Shown piece by piece: positions 9,185 to 20,100 of a stretch of 64,000 bases of DNA; the first letter of the stretch is position 1; the number at the start of each line of letters is the position of its first letter. The notes under the pieces are model-generated. The model did not search any database. It had not been told where the DNA came from and saw only the letters and a list, made by a program, of their open reading frames with translations. The DNA is taken from positions 1 to 64,000 of the forward strand of contig CAJTRI010000007.1 in the NCBI GenBank assembly GCA_910578615.1, given 5' to 3'. The stretch comes from an uncultured Duncaniella sp. (lineage in GTDB: Bacteria > Bacteroidota > Bacteroidia > Bacteroidales > Muribaculaceae). Both the position numbers and the translations under genes were made by a program.

Positions 9185-11812
9185 TCAGTCTCCGCCGAGA
9201 GGCTTGTAATCAACGCTTTTCATCTTGGAGGTCGCACCATTGTCGGCGATGTCGTTATGGATGTGCCCCATCGAGATGAGTTTCAGCTGCTTCTTGAACT
9301 CGCCAAGTGGCAGGGCGGTGGTGACGTGGATTGTCTTTGACGATGAGGGGAGAATGTCGAAATAGTTGTCAGAGAGGAAATTGTCTATTCCGTCAAGCGA
9401 GAGGAACACGCCACGGACAAAGACATCGGTTGCTATCGTGACATCATATCCGTCACCGGCCGGGACGGCTTTCACGTCAAGGCGCGGCATGGTGTAGTTC
9501 ATGTGTTTCTGCTTGGTCGAGTAGGCCACGTTAGAATACGTTTTGCCCGGGGTGGTGAAGGTTGTGACAAATATAATGTCACCACGATCGTTGTCTCCGA
9601 GGAGCTTTTTAACATCCTCCCTGAACAACTCAGTGGATGTGAGAGGCTTGGCCGTGATATTGAAACTCTTCCTGAATATGGGTGTACCGTCAAGTTTCAT
9701 GGCTGTGAGGTCGAATTTTCCTTTGGCCGGGGTGCGGCGGTCGGAGACAACGTGGACTGTAAGGGTATCGGATATTACCACGGGAGAGACGAGTATATCG
9801 TCATAGGCATAGCGGGAGAAGTATTGCTGCGCCTTCCAACGTCCGTAGTAGTCACGTCCGGCCCATGATGCCACAGGCCAGCAGTCGTTGTGCTGCCATA
9901 CGAGGGTGCCCATACAGTGGGGCATGTCGCGACGATGGGCTTCGATGGCGGTCTTTATGGCGTCTCCTTGAAGAATGGAGCCTACGTAAAGGAAGCGTGG
10001 GAATTCTGACGGCCTGCGGTATTCCTGATCCATATAGTCGCGTATCAGACCGTTGGCATATGATCCGGCACGCTGGTGACACATCATGACGTCGGATGTG
10101 ATGGCCCAGTCACGCTCTTCGGGAGCATAGATTTTTACAGACTCGAATTCCGGGAACGACTGGAAGCCGTATTCGGAGCAGAATCGGAACTTCTCTATAT
10201 TGAACTGGCCTATTGAGTCGCGTCCGTGCCACACTCCCCAGTAGTGGGAGTCTCCGTTGTGATTGTCAGAGGGTGTGTCCTCGAAGGCATAGGGTGAAGA
10301 CGGACGGTAAGGGATATCGGATCCGTGTTCGGCTACGACTTCGGGGAGGGTGCGGAAGTACATGTCTTTGAACTGTTTGGTGGTCAGGGAGTCAACGCCC
10401 TTTTCCTTATAGTAGTTTAGACGGTTTCCCCATCCATAGTATACATCCTGGCACTCGTTGTTACCGCACCACAGAGCTATGGAACAGTGGTTGCGCAGAC
10501 GGCGGACATTGTCAATTGCCTCCTGACGGATATTGGCAAGGAATGCGGAATCTGCCGGGTATGTGGAACAGGCAAACATGAAGTCCTGCCAGATGAGTAT
10601 ACCGTTGCGGTCGCATAGCTGGTAGAAATAATCATCTTCATATATACCGCCGCCCCATACACGGATCATGTTCATATTCACGTTCTTGGCATCGAGCACA
10701 TGCTTTTCATATCTTTCTTTGGTGATGCGTGGCAGGAAGTTGTCAAGTGGCACCATGTCGGCACCTTTGGCGAAGACGGGTTTGCCGTTTAGCTCGAAAT
10801 AGAGGGCGTGTCCGTCTTTGTCTGGCTTGAAGATCATTTTGAGTGAGCGCAGACCTATCTCCTCGTCTTGTGCCTCAACCTTTTTGCCGTTGACAGCCAG
10901 TGAGGTTGAGAAGTTGTATAGATATGGTTCGCCAAGGCCGTTAGTCCACCACAGACGTGGCTTTTTTACAGTGCAGTCGAGGGTCACTTTGTTGAGGCCC
11001 TTGTTGAGGCTGACTTTTTTCGAGCCGATTCTTACACCGTCGGCTGTCACGCTTACATCCGCATCCGGGGTGTCCTCATCGGCAATAATCTCCACCACGG
11101 TTCTGATGTCTGCACGAGACTTATTGACATCTTTCTGGATATACTGCACATTGTTGATGCGCTGTCCTGACCATGTTTGGAGTTCCACCGGGCGCCATAT
11201 ACCTGAGGTCACGAGCCTCGGCCCCCAGTCCCATCCGTAGTGATAGCCGGCCTTGCGGGCGAATATGCTAAGTGTCTTGTGAAAGATACCGCCGTTTTCC
11301 GACTGGTCAGGCCCGGTGTTGAACGTATAGTCAAACTGGTCATACTTTGGAAGGTCTATCTTGATAGGGGAGTCGAACTGTACTTCCAGAAGGTTCTCGC
11401 CCTCACGGAGTATTCCCTTGACATCAAACTTCCATGTGCGGTGCATGTTGTTGACGTAGGCTATCTCATGATGGTTGAGGTATATCCTTGCATATGTGTC
11501 AAGTCCGTGGAACACGAGTTCCTGATTGTTGGCTGTCACTTCGTCCTTTGATGCCGTGAACGTTGTCTCATACCACCAGTCTTCTTTGTCCACCCACTGT
11601 ACGGAACGTTCGTTGAGGCGGAAGAAAGGGTCTTCGATCAATTCGTTGGCCATAAGGTCGGTGTGTACTGTGCCGGGTACGGTGGCCGGATACCAGTTGT
11701 CTGACCTTCGCTGGCGGAACTGCCAGTTGTCATGAAGGGTGTGGGTCGTGACCTCGGCGGAGAGGGAGACTGCCGCGAGAGTCAGCGCCATTGTCAATAG
11801 GCTCTTTTTCAT
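9185..11812 (-). CDS. GH2 beta-mannosidase
   Basis: This 875-residue exported enzyme has a signal peptide (about 1-19), an N-terminal sugar-binding jelly roll (about 25-215, with DNWQFR and VPGTVHTDL), an immunoglobulin-like domain, a TIM barrel and C-terminal beta domains, which is the full beta-mannosidase architecture. The acid/base is Glu453 in WCGNNECQ and the nucleophile is Glu547 in FCSEYGFQS. The RVWGGGIYE motif (384-392) is typical of the mannosidase branch of GH2. It should remove terminal beta-linked mannose, for example from the N-glycan core or mannan oligosaccharides. It starts nine bases after the GH95 gene, so the two form an operon. Confidence 0.92.
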   Translation of the reverse strand: MKKSLLTMALTLAAVSLSAEVTTHTLHDNWQFRQRRSDNWYPATVPGTVHTDLMANELIEDPFFRLNERSVQWVDKEDWWYETTFTASKDEVTANNQELVFHGLDTYARIYLNHHEIAYVNNMHRTWKFDVKGILREGENLLEVQFDSPIKIDLPKYDQFDYTFNTGPDQSENGGIFHKTLSIFARKAGYHYGWDWGPRLVTSGIWRPVELQTWSGQRINNVQYIQKDVNKSRADIRTVVEIIADEDTPDADVSVTADGVRIGSKKVSLNKGLNKVTLDCTVKKPRLWWTNGLGEPYLYNFSTSLAVNGKKVEAQDEEIGLRSLKMIFKPDKDGHALYFELNGKPVFAKGADMVPLDNFLPRITKERYEKHVLDAKNVNMNMIRVWGGGIYEDDYFYQLCDRNGILIWQDFMFACSTYPADSAFLANIRQEAIDNVRRLRNHCSIALWCGNNECQDVYYGWGNRLNYYKEKGVDSLTTKQFKDMYFRTLPEVVAEHGSDIPYRPSSPYAFEDTPSDNHNGDSHYWGVWHGRDSIGQFNIEKFRFCSEYGFQSFPEFESVKIYAPEERDWAITSDVMMCHQRAGSYANGLIRDYMDQEYRRPSEFPRFLYVGSILQGDAIKTAIEAHRRDMPHCMGTLVWQHNDCWPVASWAGRDYYGRWKAQQYFSRYAYDDILVSPVVISDTLTVHVVSDRRTPAKGKFDLTAMKLDGTPIFRKSFNITAKPLTSTELFREDVKKLLGDNDRGDIIFVTTFTTPGKTYSNVAYSTKQKHMNYTMPRLDVKAVPAGDGYDVTIATDVFVRGVFLSLDGIDNFLSDNYFDILPSSSKTIHVTTALPLGEFKKQLKLISMGHIHNDIADNGATSKMKSVDYKPLGGD

Positions 11813-11821
11813 TACGGATAT

Positions 11822-14221
11822 TTATTTAGAGCTGATGTTAAATTTCTGACCTTTTTTGATTTTTACGGCAAGAAGGCCGTTTTCGATCTTGCCGTTGAAT
11901 GGTTTCCCGTCAATGGAGAGACTCATTCCTTGTGGAAGACGCACACGGAAGGATGTATCCTTTGAGGCACGTAGTTCTGCTCGTTTAAGAGTGCTGTCGG
12001 CCCAGTCGATGTCGGCCTCGATGGCGCCACGGGCACACAGTCCTTTGACCGAACCTTCCGGCCATGAAGAAGGAAGTGCGGGAAGGAACTCGATGAAGCC
12101 GTCATGGCTTTGAAGAAGCATGTCACACATACCGGCCACGCTTGCCTCGGTGGCATCGAAGCTGAAAATGTCTTCGCCGGCTCCCGCGATGCCTTTTGGT
12201 GACACTGTCATGAGGTTTTCCCTTGTGAAGTCCTTGAAAAGGGTTTGAAGCCAGTCATGGGCTTTCTCACCGTCTTTTAGAGCGGTCTGGAAGCAGAGCA
12301 TGTTGGCGCAGCTCCATTCTGTGTTCTCCCAGCCTGATGATGCGGTCTGTGCGGCAAGAGATTTTTTTGCAGCCTCCATGAGTTCGGGGGTCTTGGTATA
12401 GGTCATCTGCCCGAAGGGAAAAAGACCGTGGAGGTGGGATGAGTGGCGGTGGGAAGGATCGCTGCGTACTACATCGAGATACCATTCCTTAATCTGGCCG
12501 TCAGCACCTACTGAAACAGGAGGAAGACGTTTGATGTCTTTTTCAAGACGGTTGCGGAATTTCTTGTCAATGCCGAGAATCTTGGAAGCCTCTATGCACG
12601 CGGTGTAGATCTGATCGACCACGATGCGGTCAAAGGTCGGCATCATCGAGGCTGGATAATCCTTGCCCTCAGCTGTTCGGAATCCGTTTTCGGGCGATAT
12701 GCTCGGGCCGGTCAGCAGATGGCCTGTCGCTGGATCCTCAATCATGTAGTCCATGTAGAATTCGGCACAGCTTTTTAGGAGCGGGTAGCCGGTCTGGCGT
12801 AGGAAGTCCTCGTCAAGAGTATAAAGATAATGGCTCCATAGTTCTGTCGCGAGCCATGCGCCGGCTGATGGAGCAAGTGCCCAGCCTATATAGCCTCCGG
12901 GAGCAGTGAAGCCCCATGGATTGGTCACCGTATGGGCGCACCATCCGCGACAACCGTATAGTTCGGACGCGGTTTCGGCACCGTATTTTGCAAGAAGTCC
13001 TACATACTTGAACATCGGGACGTTGCATTCATGTAGATTGGCCCGGTTGGGTGACCAGTAGTTCTGATTGATGTTGATGTCGAGATGGTAGTCACATGTC
13101 CAGCCCATGTGGCATGCGAGATTGTCGTTCCATACGCCTTGGAGGTTGGATGCGAGTGGGGAGCGCGGACGGGAGGATGCTATCTGCATGTATCGTCCGT
13201 ATTGGAAGAAGAGGGCGTCGAAGTCGGGATCTATCGAGCCGTTCTTTGCCATGCGCAGTCTCACGTCGGTCGGCATGTCAGAGCCGTCGGTAGAGCCGAT
13301 GCGCAGGGCCATACGGTTGAAAAGCGCCGAATGGTCGGCCATGTGGTTGGCTTTCAGGGTGTCAAAGCCTGTTTTACGAGCCTTCTCGGCAGTGGTGCGG
13401 CTGTCGTCCATATAGCCGGGGTTGTCATAGTCCGTGCGTATGTCTATATAGAGGCATACGGTATCGGCTCCCGAAATCTTGACCTTTCCGTCTGTGGCCG
13501 AGACGGCCCCTCCGTCGGCATCTATAAGGATATCGCCCGCAAAGCTCACTCCGCCGGGGCCGAACATCGGATAGTCAACCTTTCCGTCATAATGGATTCC
13601 GTCCGGCGTGGCTTTGATGTCTGACTCTCTTAGAAATGAAGTGGAGACTGTCATGGACAAGGCTCCGGGCTTTGATGCAGTGAATCTGACCGCCATCACA
13701 TCGTCAGGATAGTCACAGATATATTCTCTCAGATATTCCACACCTCCGCGCTTGAAGGTTGTCGAGGCTACGGCATTGCGCATGTCGAGCCGGCGGCGGT
13801 ATTCGGTCACTTTTCCCTCTGGATATTCGAAGTCAATCACGAGGTCGCCCATCGGCAGATGTGTGCCGAACGAGGAGTTGCGTCCGTTGAGATATTGGTT
13901 GGTGAGTTCGTTCCCTTTGTCGAGATCTCCGTTCAGGAAGTATTTACGGATTTCGGCGAGGCGCTCCGGGCCGCAGGCACTGTTTTGCAGGGTGTCCCTC
14001 TGGCCTGCCCACAATGTGATTTCGTTGAGGGCTATCTTGTCGCGGTCGATACCTCCGTAGACCATTCCTCCGAGTCGGCCGTTGCCGATGGGGGCAGCCT
14101 CCATCCATTCCTTGGCCGGGGTCTGATACCATAATGTCGGGTCTCCTACCTGGGCCTGGACTTGGGAGACCGAGAGCGTTATGGCCACGGCCGACAAGTG
14201 TATTTGATGTTTTAGATTCAT
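11822..14221 (-). CDS. GH95 alpha-L-fucosidase/galactosidase-like enzyme
   Basis: This 799-residue exported protein has a signal peptide to about residue 23, the N-terminal GH95 beta domain (LWYQTPAKEWMEAAPIGNGR), an alpha/alpha barrel and a C-terminal beta domain. The barrel carries DININQNYW (381-389) and the general-acid motif SPEN with Glu511. GH95 enzymes are inverting and remove alpha-1,2-fucose or alpha-L-galactose. The usual D-G-N-F-G stretch near the C-terminal part of the barrel is replaced by FDATEASVAG, keeping an aspartate (Asp689), so specificity may differ from typical family members. It is the first gene of an operon with the beta-mannosidase. A TAAATTTG element lies at 14257-14250 on the minus strand. 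Confidence 0.88.
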   Translation of the reverse strand: MNLKHQIHLSAVAITLSVSQVQAQVGDPTLWYQTPAKEWMEAAPIGNGRLGGMVYGGIDRDKIALNEITLWAGQRDTLQNSACGPERLAEIRKYFLNGDLDKGNELTNQYLNGRNSSFGTHLPMGDLVIDFEYPEGKVTEYRRRLDMRNAVASTTFKRGGVEYLREYICDYPDDVMAVRFTASKPGALSMTVSTSFLRESDIKATPDGIHYDGKVDYPMFGPGGVSFAGDILIDADGGAVSATDGKVKISGADTVCLYIDIRTDYDNPGYMDDSRTTAEKARKTGFDTLKANHMADHSALFNRMALRIGSTDGSDMPTDVRLRMAKNGSIDPDFDALFFQYGRYMQIASSRPRSPLASNLQGVWNDNLACHMGWTCDYHLDININQNYWSPNRANLHECNVPMFKYVGLLAKYGAETASELYGCRGWCAHTVTNPWGFTAPGGYIGWALAPSAGAWLATELWSHYLYTLDEDFLRQTGYPLLKSCAEFYMDYMIEDPATGHLLTGPSISPENGFRTAEGKDYPASMMPTFDRIVVDQIYTACIEASKILGIDKKFRNRLEKDIKRLPPVSVGADGQIKEWYLDVVRSDPSHRHSSHLHGLFPFGQMTYTKTPELMEAAKKSLAAQTASSGWENTEWSCANMLCFQTALKDGEKAHDWLQTLFKDFTRENLMTVSPKGIAGAGEDIFSFDATEASVAGMCDMLLQSHDGFIEFLPALPSSWPEGSVKGLCARGAIEADIDWADSTLKRAELRASKDTSFRVRLPQGMSLSIDGKPFNGKIENGLLAVKIKKGQKFNISSK

Positions 14222-14540
14222 GTGAAGAATATGAGATGATTGGTTTGTGCAAATTTACTGAGTAATAGGTGCCCGACGTATCGGTAAATTCTCCATTATA
14301 TGGTACATTTGCTCAAATTTTACAATAAGGCCATAATTCAAGAAATATTTGGTAATTTTGCATATAATAACATTTATCGTCAGATATGCTTCACAAATTA
14401 GAAGAAATACGTCATAGACGCCCGTATCCGCGAGGAATAGGGCAAACTTGCTGTAAATAACATGAAAAATGCTAAAATCTGCCCTTGAATCACCATACCT
14501 TTGCTGCCACAAGAATTTAACCCATGATACACTAACCACG
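14222..14540. promoter_or_regulatory. Divergent control region of GH95 and PUL
   Basis: This 319-base AT-rich gap lies between the minus-strand GH95 operon and the plus-strand PUL. TAAATTTG at 14257-14250 (minus) fits a GH95 promoter. On the plus strand, TAATTTTG at 14353-14360 and TACCTTTG at 14496-14503 are candidate -7 boxes, the latter 37 bases before the first FAS1 gene. No clear -33 box accompanies any of them, as expected of activator-dependent PUL promoters. No gene is visible here. Confidence 0.5.
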
Positions 14541-17165
14541 ATGGATGTGAACACGAAACGAAAACTGGCGATACCGATATTGCTCGCTGCATTATGCGGT
14601 TCGACCGGTCTGTCGTCTTGTAGTGACGATTATGTCTACGACGATAAGCAGCCTGGTGCTGACAAACTCGGCGAGAGTATCTACGACTATCTTAAATCGA
14701 GACCTGATTTCACTTATGCGGTAAGGCTTATCGAGGATCTCGATTATGCCGATGTACTGTCAAAGACCGGCAGTAAGACACTCTTCCCTGCAAATGATGA
14801 GGCCTACAAGCGATTCTTTGCCAACAATCCCTTCGGTGCGTCAGGCTATGACGATCTGACTCCCGCGCAGAAGAGGATGATCATGAACGCGAGTATGATC
14901 AACATGGCCTATGTGACCGACATGCTCCCCAACATCGCCAACAGTTCGGGGGCGGATGGGGGCGGACGCGGACTCGCGTTGCGCCGTGTGACCGCCGGTT
15001 CGTATCTCGACTCTATCGCCCGTATAGACAAGTCGGCTCTGATCGATACCAAATACTGGGCCCGTTTCAAGGAGAAACCCCTTTTGCTCTGGCAGAAGGC
15101 GCCTATGATGGTTCACTTTACGCCTGAGTTCATGTCGACGAGCGGTATGACGGATACGGATTTCGACTTCATCTATAAAAGTTCGTTTTCTTCGACTGCC
15201 GGAGACATTTATGTCGACAATGTGAAAGTGGCTGAAAAGAATGTTATCTGCAAGAACGGTTATATACACATAATGGACGAGGTGCTTGTACCCTCATCGA
15301 CAATGGCAGAGGTAATCGACATGCAGTCCGACACACGTATCTTCAAGGACATTATGGACAAGTTCTGCGCCCCGTATTATGATGAGGGTACGGATAAGGC
15401 CATAAAGGATTATTACAACGGTTCCACCCCTCTCCGTCCTGTCATTGGCGGAATCGGCGAGAATGACTCGATTTTCACAAAGCGTTATTTTAACGAGATT
15501 ACCGCTTCTACCGGCCCGTTGGGGGAGAATCTTTCACGTTACGGCCTTCTCTATTACGATCCCAACGACTCTTTCTATTCTTCAAGCAGCTCCGAGCAAG
15601 ATATGGGGGTGATGTTCGTTCCCTCAGACCGTGCCATGCAGGAATATTTCAACGGCCCCGAGGGAGCGTATCTCAAAGCAAGTTACGGGTCATGGGATAA
15701 TGTCCCTACCGACATCCTGGCCATGTTTGTCAAGAACCACCAGAAACGATCGTTCATATCCTCTCTCCCGCATCTGTGGTCTACGCTTACGGACGAGACC
15801 AGCTATCCCGTCCATATCACCGGCGGTGATGTCGAAAGGGTTGTTCCTGCCAACAACGGAGTGGTCTTTGTCATCAACAAGGTACTTCCCCCGATTGACT
15901 ACAAAGGCGTGTATGCATCGACCCTTACGGCTGACAATACCCAGGTGATGAAATGGGCCGTGACCGATGACTGGACTGACCTCGGCGACTCGCAGGCAAT
16001 GCGTTTCTATATGTATCTCCGCTCCATGGAGAATATGTATAACCTCCTTGTTCCCACAGACGAGGCTTTCAGCAACTACCGTGAGCCGATCTCTTGGGCG
16101 CTGGGAGGGACATCGCGTGAGATATGGGATTTCTATTATTCCTCCGATTACAGCAGCGTGGTGGCAGATGTATACGCGGCAGATGAAAACGGGATGAAGA
16201 CAGGCGAGATCAAGCGCACTGTACGAACCAAGGATGTCATCCGCAACAGGCTTCAGGATATTCTGGACATGCACATCGTGGTCGGCATGAATGACAACGG
16301 CTCCCTGTCGGGCTATGTCAACGATGGTTCGTCTTCCTTCTTCCTCACCAAGGGCGGAGCTACTATCAAGGTGAAAGGACAGGGCAATGCCGTAAGCTTC
16401 AACGGCGGCGGAGATATCGAACTCGCCCTCCCCGATGCAGGAATAGTGACTTCGGCAGGACAGCCCAGTATCTATGACTCGCAGAACGGCCGCACCTTCT
16501 TCATAGACCATCTGCTCCACGATCCCGTCAAGAATGTCTATAACGTGCTTTCGCAATATCCCGAGTTCAAGACATTCTTCGACCTCTGTCGCGGTGATGA
16601 CTCTGTGTCTTCGATTCTTGAAAATGATGACGAGTTCGAGGATATTTTCTCCACCAAGATCACTTCCAGCTCCTCGGCTGTCGGGACAGTGGTAAGTTCT
16701 TTCAACAATTTCCGCTATACAGTGTTTGTCCCCACCAACGAGGCTCTTGAAAAGGCCTTTAAGGAGGATCCGCAGCTTTATACGTGGGAAGAGATAGCCC
16801 TTGATTCCAATTTTGAGACCAAGCGTGCGAAAGCCTTGTATCTTCTCAAATTCCTGCGCTATCATTTCGTGGACAATTCGGCCTATGTGACAGGTAAGGG
16901 TTACGGCCCGCTCAACTACGAGACCGGCGCGAGAAACGCTTATGACAAGTTCCATAAGGTGGCCATACTGAGTGACGGTTCCTCACTGTCGGTTACCGAT
17001 GAGAACGGCGGCACGGCCCGTGTGCTCACTTCCGGCGGCCTGTTCAACATCATGGCCAGAGACCTCATAGTCAACAATTCTGACAGCAAGGCGGCCACGA
17101 TGATCACATCTTCGTCACGAGCCGTTATCCATCAGATTGACCGCGTGTTAAAGTACAAAGACTAA
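14541..17165 (+). CDS. Surface lipoprotein with four FAS1 domains
   Basis: This 874-residue lipoprotein has a lipobox with Cys27 (LSSC) followed by SDD, a pattern expected for export to the cell surface in this phylum. Four fasciclin-like (FAS1) domains can be drawn at about 45-250, 255-450, 455-660 and 661-872. Each begins with a helix-rich segment like IYDYLKSRPDF, contains a T-F-x-P-x-x-E/D-A core such as LFPANDEAYKRF or VFVPTNEALEKAF, and ends with a short H/F-I-x-D-x-V-L strand. FAS1 domains mediate adhesion or binding. The gene opens the PUL 18 bases before a susC gene, so a glycan-binding role like that of SusE/SusF proteins is inferred. The ATG at 14541 is chosen because it gives the lipoprotein signal. 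Confidence 0.85.
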   Translation: MDVNTKRKLAIPILLAALCGSTGLSSCSDDYVYDDKQPGADKLGESIYDYLKSRPDFTYAVRLIEDLDYADVLSKTGSKTLFPANDEAYKRFFANNPFGASGYDDLTPAQKRMIMNASMINMAYVTDMLPNIANSSGADGGGRGLALRRVTAGSYLDSIARIDKSALIDTKYWARFKEKPLLLWQKAPMMVHFTPEFMSTSGMTDTDFDFIYKSSFSSTAGDIYVDNVKVAEKNVICKNGYIHIMDEVLVPSSTMAEVIDMQSDTRIFKDIMDKFCAPYYDEGTDKAIKDYYNGSTPLRPVIGGIGENDSIFTKRYFNEITASTGPLGENLSRYGLLYYDPNDSFYSSSSSEQDMGVMFVPSDRAMQEYFNGPEGAYLKASYGSWDNVPTDILAMFVKNHQKRSFISSLPHLWSTLTDETSYPVHITGGDVERVVPANNGVVFVINKVLPPIDYKGVYASTLTADNTQVMKWAVTDDWTDLGDSQAMRFYMYLRSMENMYNLLVPTDEAFSNYREPISWALGGTSREIWDFYYSSDYSSVVADVYAADENGMKTGEIKRTVRTKDVIRNRLQDILDMHIVVGMNDNGSLSGYVNDGSSSFFLTKGGATIKVKGQGNAVSFNGGGDIELALPDAGIVTSAGQPSIYDSQNGRTFFIDHLLHDPVKNVYNVLSQYPEFKTFFDLCRGDDSVSSILENDDEFEDIFSTKITSSSSAVGTVVSSFNNFRYTVFVPTNEALEKAFKEDPQLYTWEEIALDSNFETKRAKALYLLKFLRYHFVDNSAYVTGKGYGPLNYETGARNAYDKFHKVAILSDGSSLSVTDENGGTARVLTSGGLFNIMARDLIVNNSDSKAATMITSSSRAVIHQIDRVLKYKD

Positions 17166-17183
17166 CCACAAGCACTATCACAA

Positions 17184-20100
17184 ATGGAAAAGATCCGCTA
17201 TACACTAATCATACTCCTGCTCGCGTTTCTGCCGTCTATGGCATCGGGGCAGGGCACAGTGGTGCGAGGCACGGTCTTCGACGATATGGGGGAGCCGGTG
17301 ATCGGCGCCCTCATCCACGAGGTCGATAAGAACAACCGTGTTTACAGCAACGCTGTCACCGACATCAACGGCGAGTTTGCCGTTAAGGTCAAGAATCCGA
17401 AGAACCAGCTCAGGTTCAACTATATCGGTTACAAGACGCAGACTCTGCCTATCGAGCCAAAGATGGACGTGGTGTTGCAGAACGAGACTACCATCCAAGA
17501 GGTGGTGGTCATAGGCCAGAAACTTTCAAGCGACGGTTCGATGCCTATCCCTGTACGTGAGATTTCCGGCGCGACACAGACCCTTGATACCAAGGCGTTC
17601 GAAGGTCTTTCGGTGGCTTCGGTTGACGACGCCCTCCAAGGCCGCATGGCCGGTCTTGACATCGTGGGAGCGTCTGGCGACCTTGGATCCGGCTCCTCGA
17701 TGCGTATACGCGGCAGTGGCTCTATCAATGCCAATGCGGAGCCTCTCATAGTTCTCAACGACATACCCTATGAGAGCCATGTGAATGACAACTTCGACTA
17801 TGCCAACGCCACACAGGAGCAGTTTGCAAACCTCCTCAGCATCAATCCCGAGGATATTCAGGAAATCACGGTGCTCAAAGACGGTGCGGCAGCGGCTATC
17901 TACGGTGCGCGCGGTGCCAACGGTGTCATCATGATCAAGACCAAGCGAGGAGTCAAAGGGCCGCCAAAGGTGCAGTATCTCTACAAGTTCTCTGCCCACA
18001 AGCAGCCTCGCGGGCGCAAGATGCTTTCAGGTGACGACTATACCATGCTCATGAAACAGGCTTACTTCAATCCCTCTCAGGACGAGAATGCCTGCAATAT
18101 CCCCGAATATAACTATGACCCCACTTTCCCGGAATATCACAACTTTAATGCCAACACCGACTGGGTTAAGGAGGTGACACAGTATGGCTACACGCATGAT
18201 AACACGGTCAATGTGACCGGCGGTGGCGATAAGGCTACCTATCGTGTGTCGCTCGGATATCTCACACAGAGCGGAACCATCATCGAGCAGCACTACAATC
18301 GTGTCTCGGCATTGATGAACCTCGACTATCAGGTGAGTGACAGGTTGAAATTCTCTACCGAGTTCTCGCTAACACACTCGAAGAACAAACGTACCTTCCA
18401 GGATGATGATGACGGAAATTACAATTCCAGCATCCTTGATGTGGCATATCGCAAGATGCCCAACGTGGCTGTATACCGTCATGATATGCAGGGCAACCGT
18501 ACTAATGATTTCTATATCATCCCCCGTTCATCGAGCCTTGACGATTCTCAGAAGAACCTTGTCAATCCTGTGGCCCTTGCGCATCTTGCCCGTTTTGACG
18601 AGACCAATATGCGCATCATCCCCACTCTGCGTCTCATATATGACATACTCGATCCCCACAAGACGCGTCTGCGCTATCAGGGCTATGTGCAGTTTGACAT
18701 AGAGAACAAGAAGGATGACAAAGAGCTGCCCAGAGGAGTCACTTCGTTCAACTGGGATAACGATGCCGTGAACCGTGTCTATCGTCACGACATAGAGAGC
18801 CACAACATGCAGACCAAGCACGAACTTCTTTTTGTCCCGCAACTTGGCGACAAGAACTCGTTGATGGTCATGGCCGCATGGGAGATGACCTCCGGCAACT
18901 CGCAGGCCCAGCGTTTCCGTTCGTCCAATCTTCCCAACGGAATCACCAACGCCACACAGGCCGGAGTGGAGCGCATGATAAGCAGCAGCAAGGGCGAGTG
19001 GCATTCGATGGCCTATATGGCACGTATGCACTATGCCTTCATGAACCGTTATATTCTTGATGCGACAGTCCGCCGGGACGGAAGCACCCGTTTCGGGCCT
19101 GACAATCGCTGGGGCACGTTCCCAGCCGTTTCGGCCAAGTGGATTATCAGTGATGAGAATTGGATGAAAGACCTCACGTGGATCGATATGCTCGGTATCC
19201 GTGCAGGTTATGGCAAGACGGGCCGTATGCCCAACGACGAGTATCTCCATTATGCCCGTTATAGCGCTGACTATGGTACGGACAACGGCCATGGCTCGTA
19301 TATAGACATATCTACCCTGCGTCCTGCCACCCTGCGCCTCAGCAATCTTAAATGGGAGACAGCGACATCTTACAATGTCGGTCTTGACCTCAACCTGTTC
19401 AATTACCGTCTCAACCTTGACATGAACGTGTTCCATGAGACTGACCGTGACCTCCTCTTTGAGAACCAGCCTATCCCGACATCAAGCGGATTCGGCTCTA
19501 TAAGGTATATCAACGGTGGCACGCTTGTCAAGAACGGCTGGGAGATAAACTGTTATACTACTAATCTTGTCAAGTTCGGAGACTTCTCGTTTGACGTAAA
19601 CTTCAACCTTGCCAACTATCAGAGCAAGATTACCGAACTCCTTCCTGAAATCTTGGAGACCAATCGTGGCGAGTTTGTCAAGACTCCTAATGAAAGCCGT
19701 TATGTCAACCGTCTCCAAATCAACAATGCCTATGGCTCTATATATGGTCTCCGCTACAAGGGTGTCTACCAGTGGAGCGAGTACAAGGAAGGCCGCGAGC
19801 ACACCGCCCCGGTGGTTCTCGATGCCGCAGGCAACGTTGTGAAGGACGCCAACGGAAATCCTCTTCCAATGTACTATGACTACGGAGGTCTCAACTATCG
19901 TTTCCGTGGCGGTGACGCTATCTATGAGGATATCAACCACGACGGTACTATCGACGAGCTTGACGTGGTATATCTCGGTAATTGCAACCCCAAGATTTAT
20001 GGCGGTTTCGGTGCCACGTTCCGTTGGAAGAACCTTTCGGTCAACGCGTTCTTCAACTTCCGTGCCGGCAACAAGATTGCCAATTATGCACGTATGCGCG

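Noticed and set aside
15690..16955. Long minus-strand ORF of 421 codons inside the first FAS1 gene
   Set aside because: It lies wholly antisense to a gene with a lipoprotein signal and clear FAS1 repeats, has no family features and no promoter. It is a reading-frame shadow.
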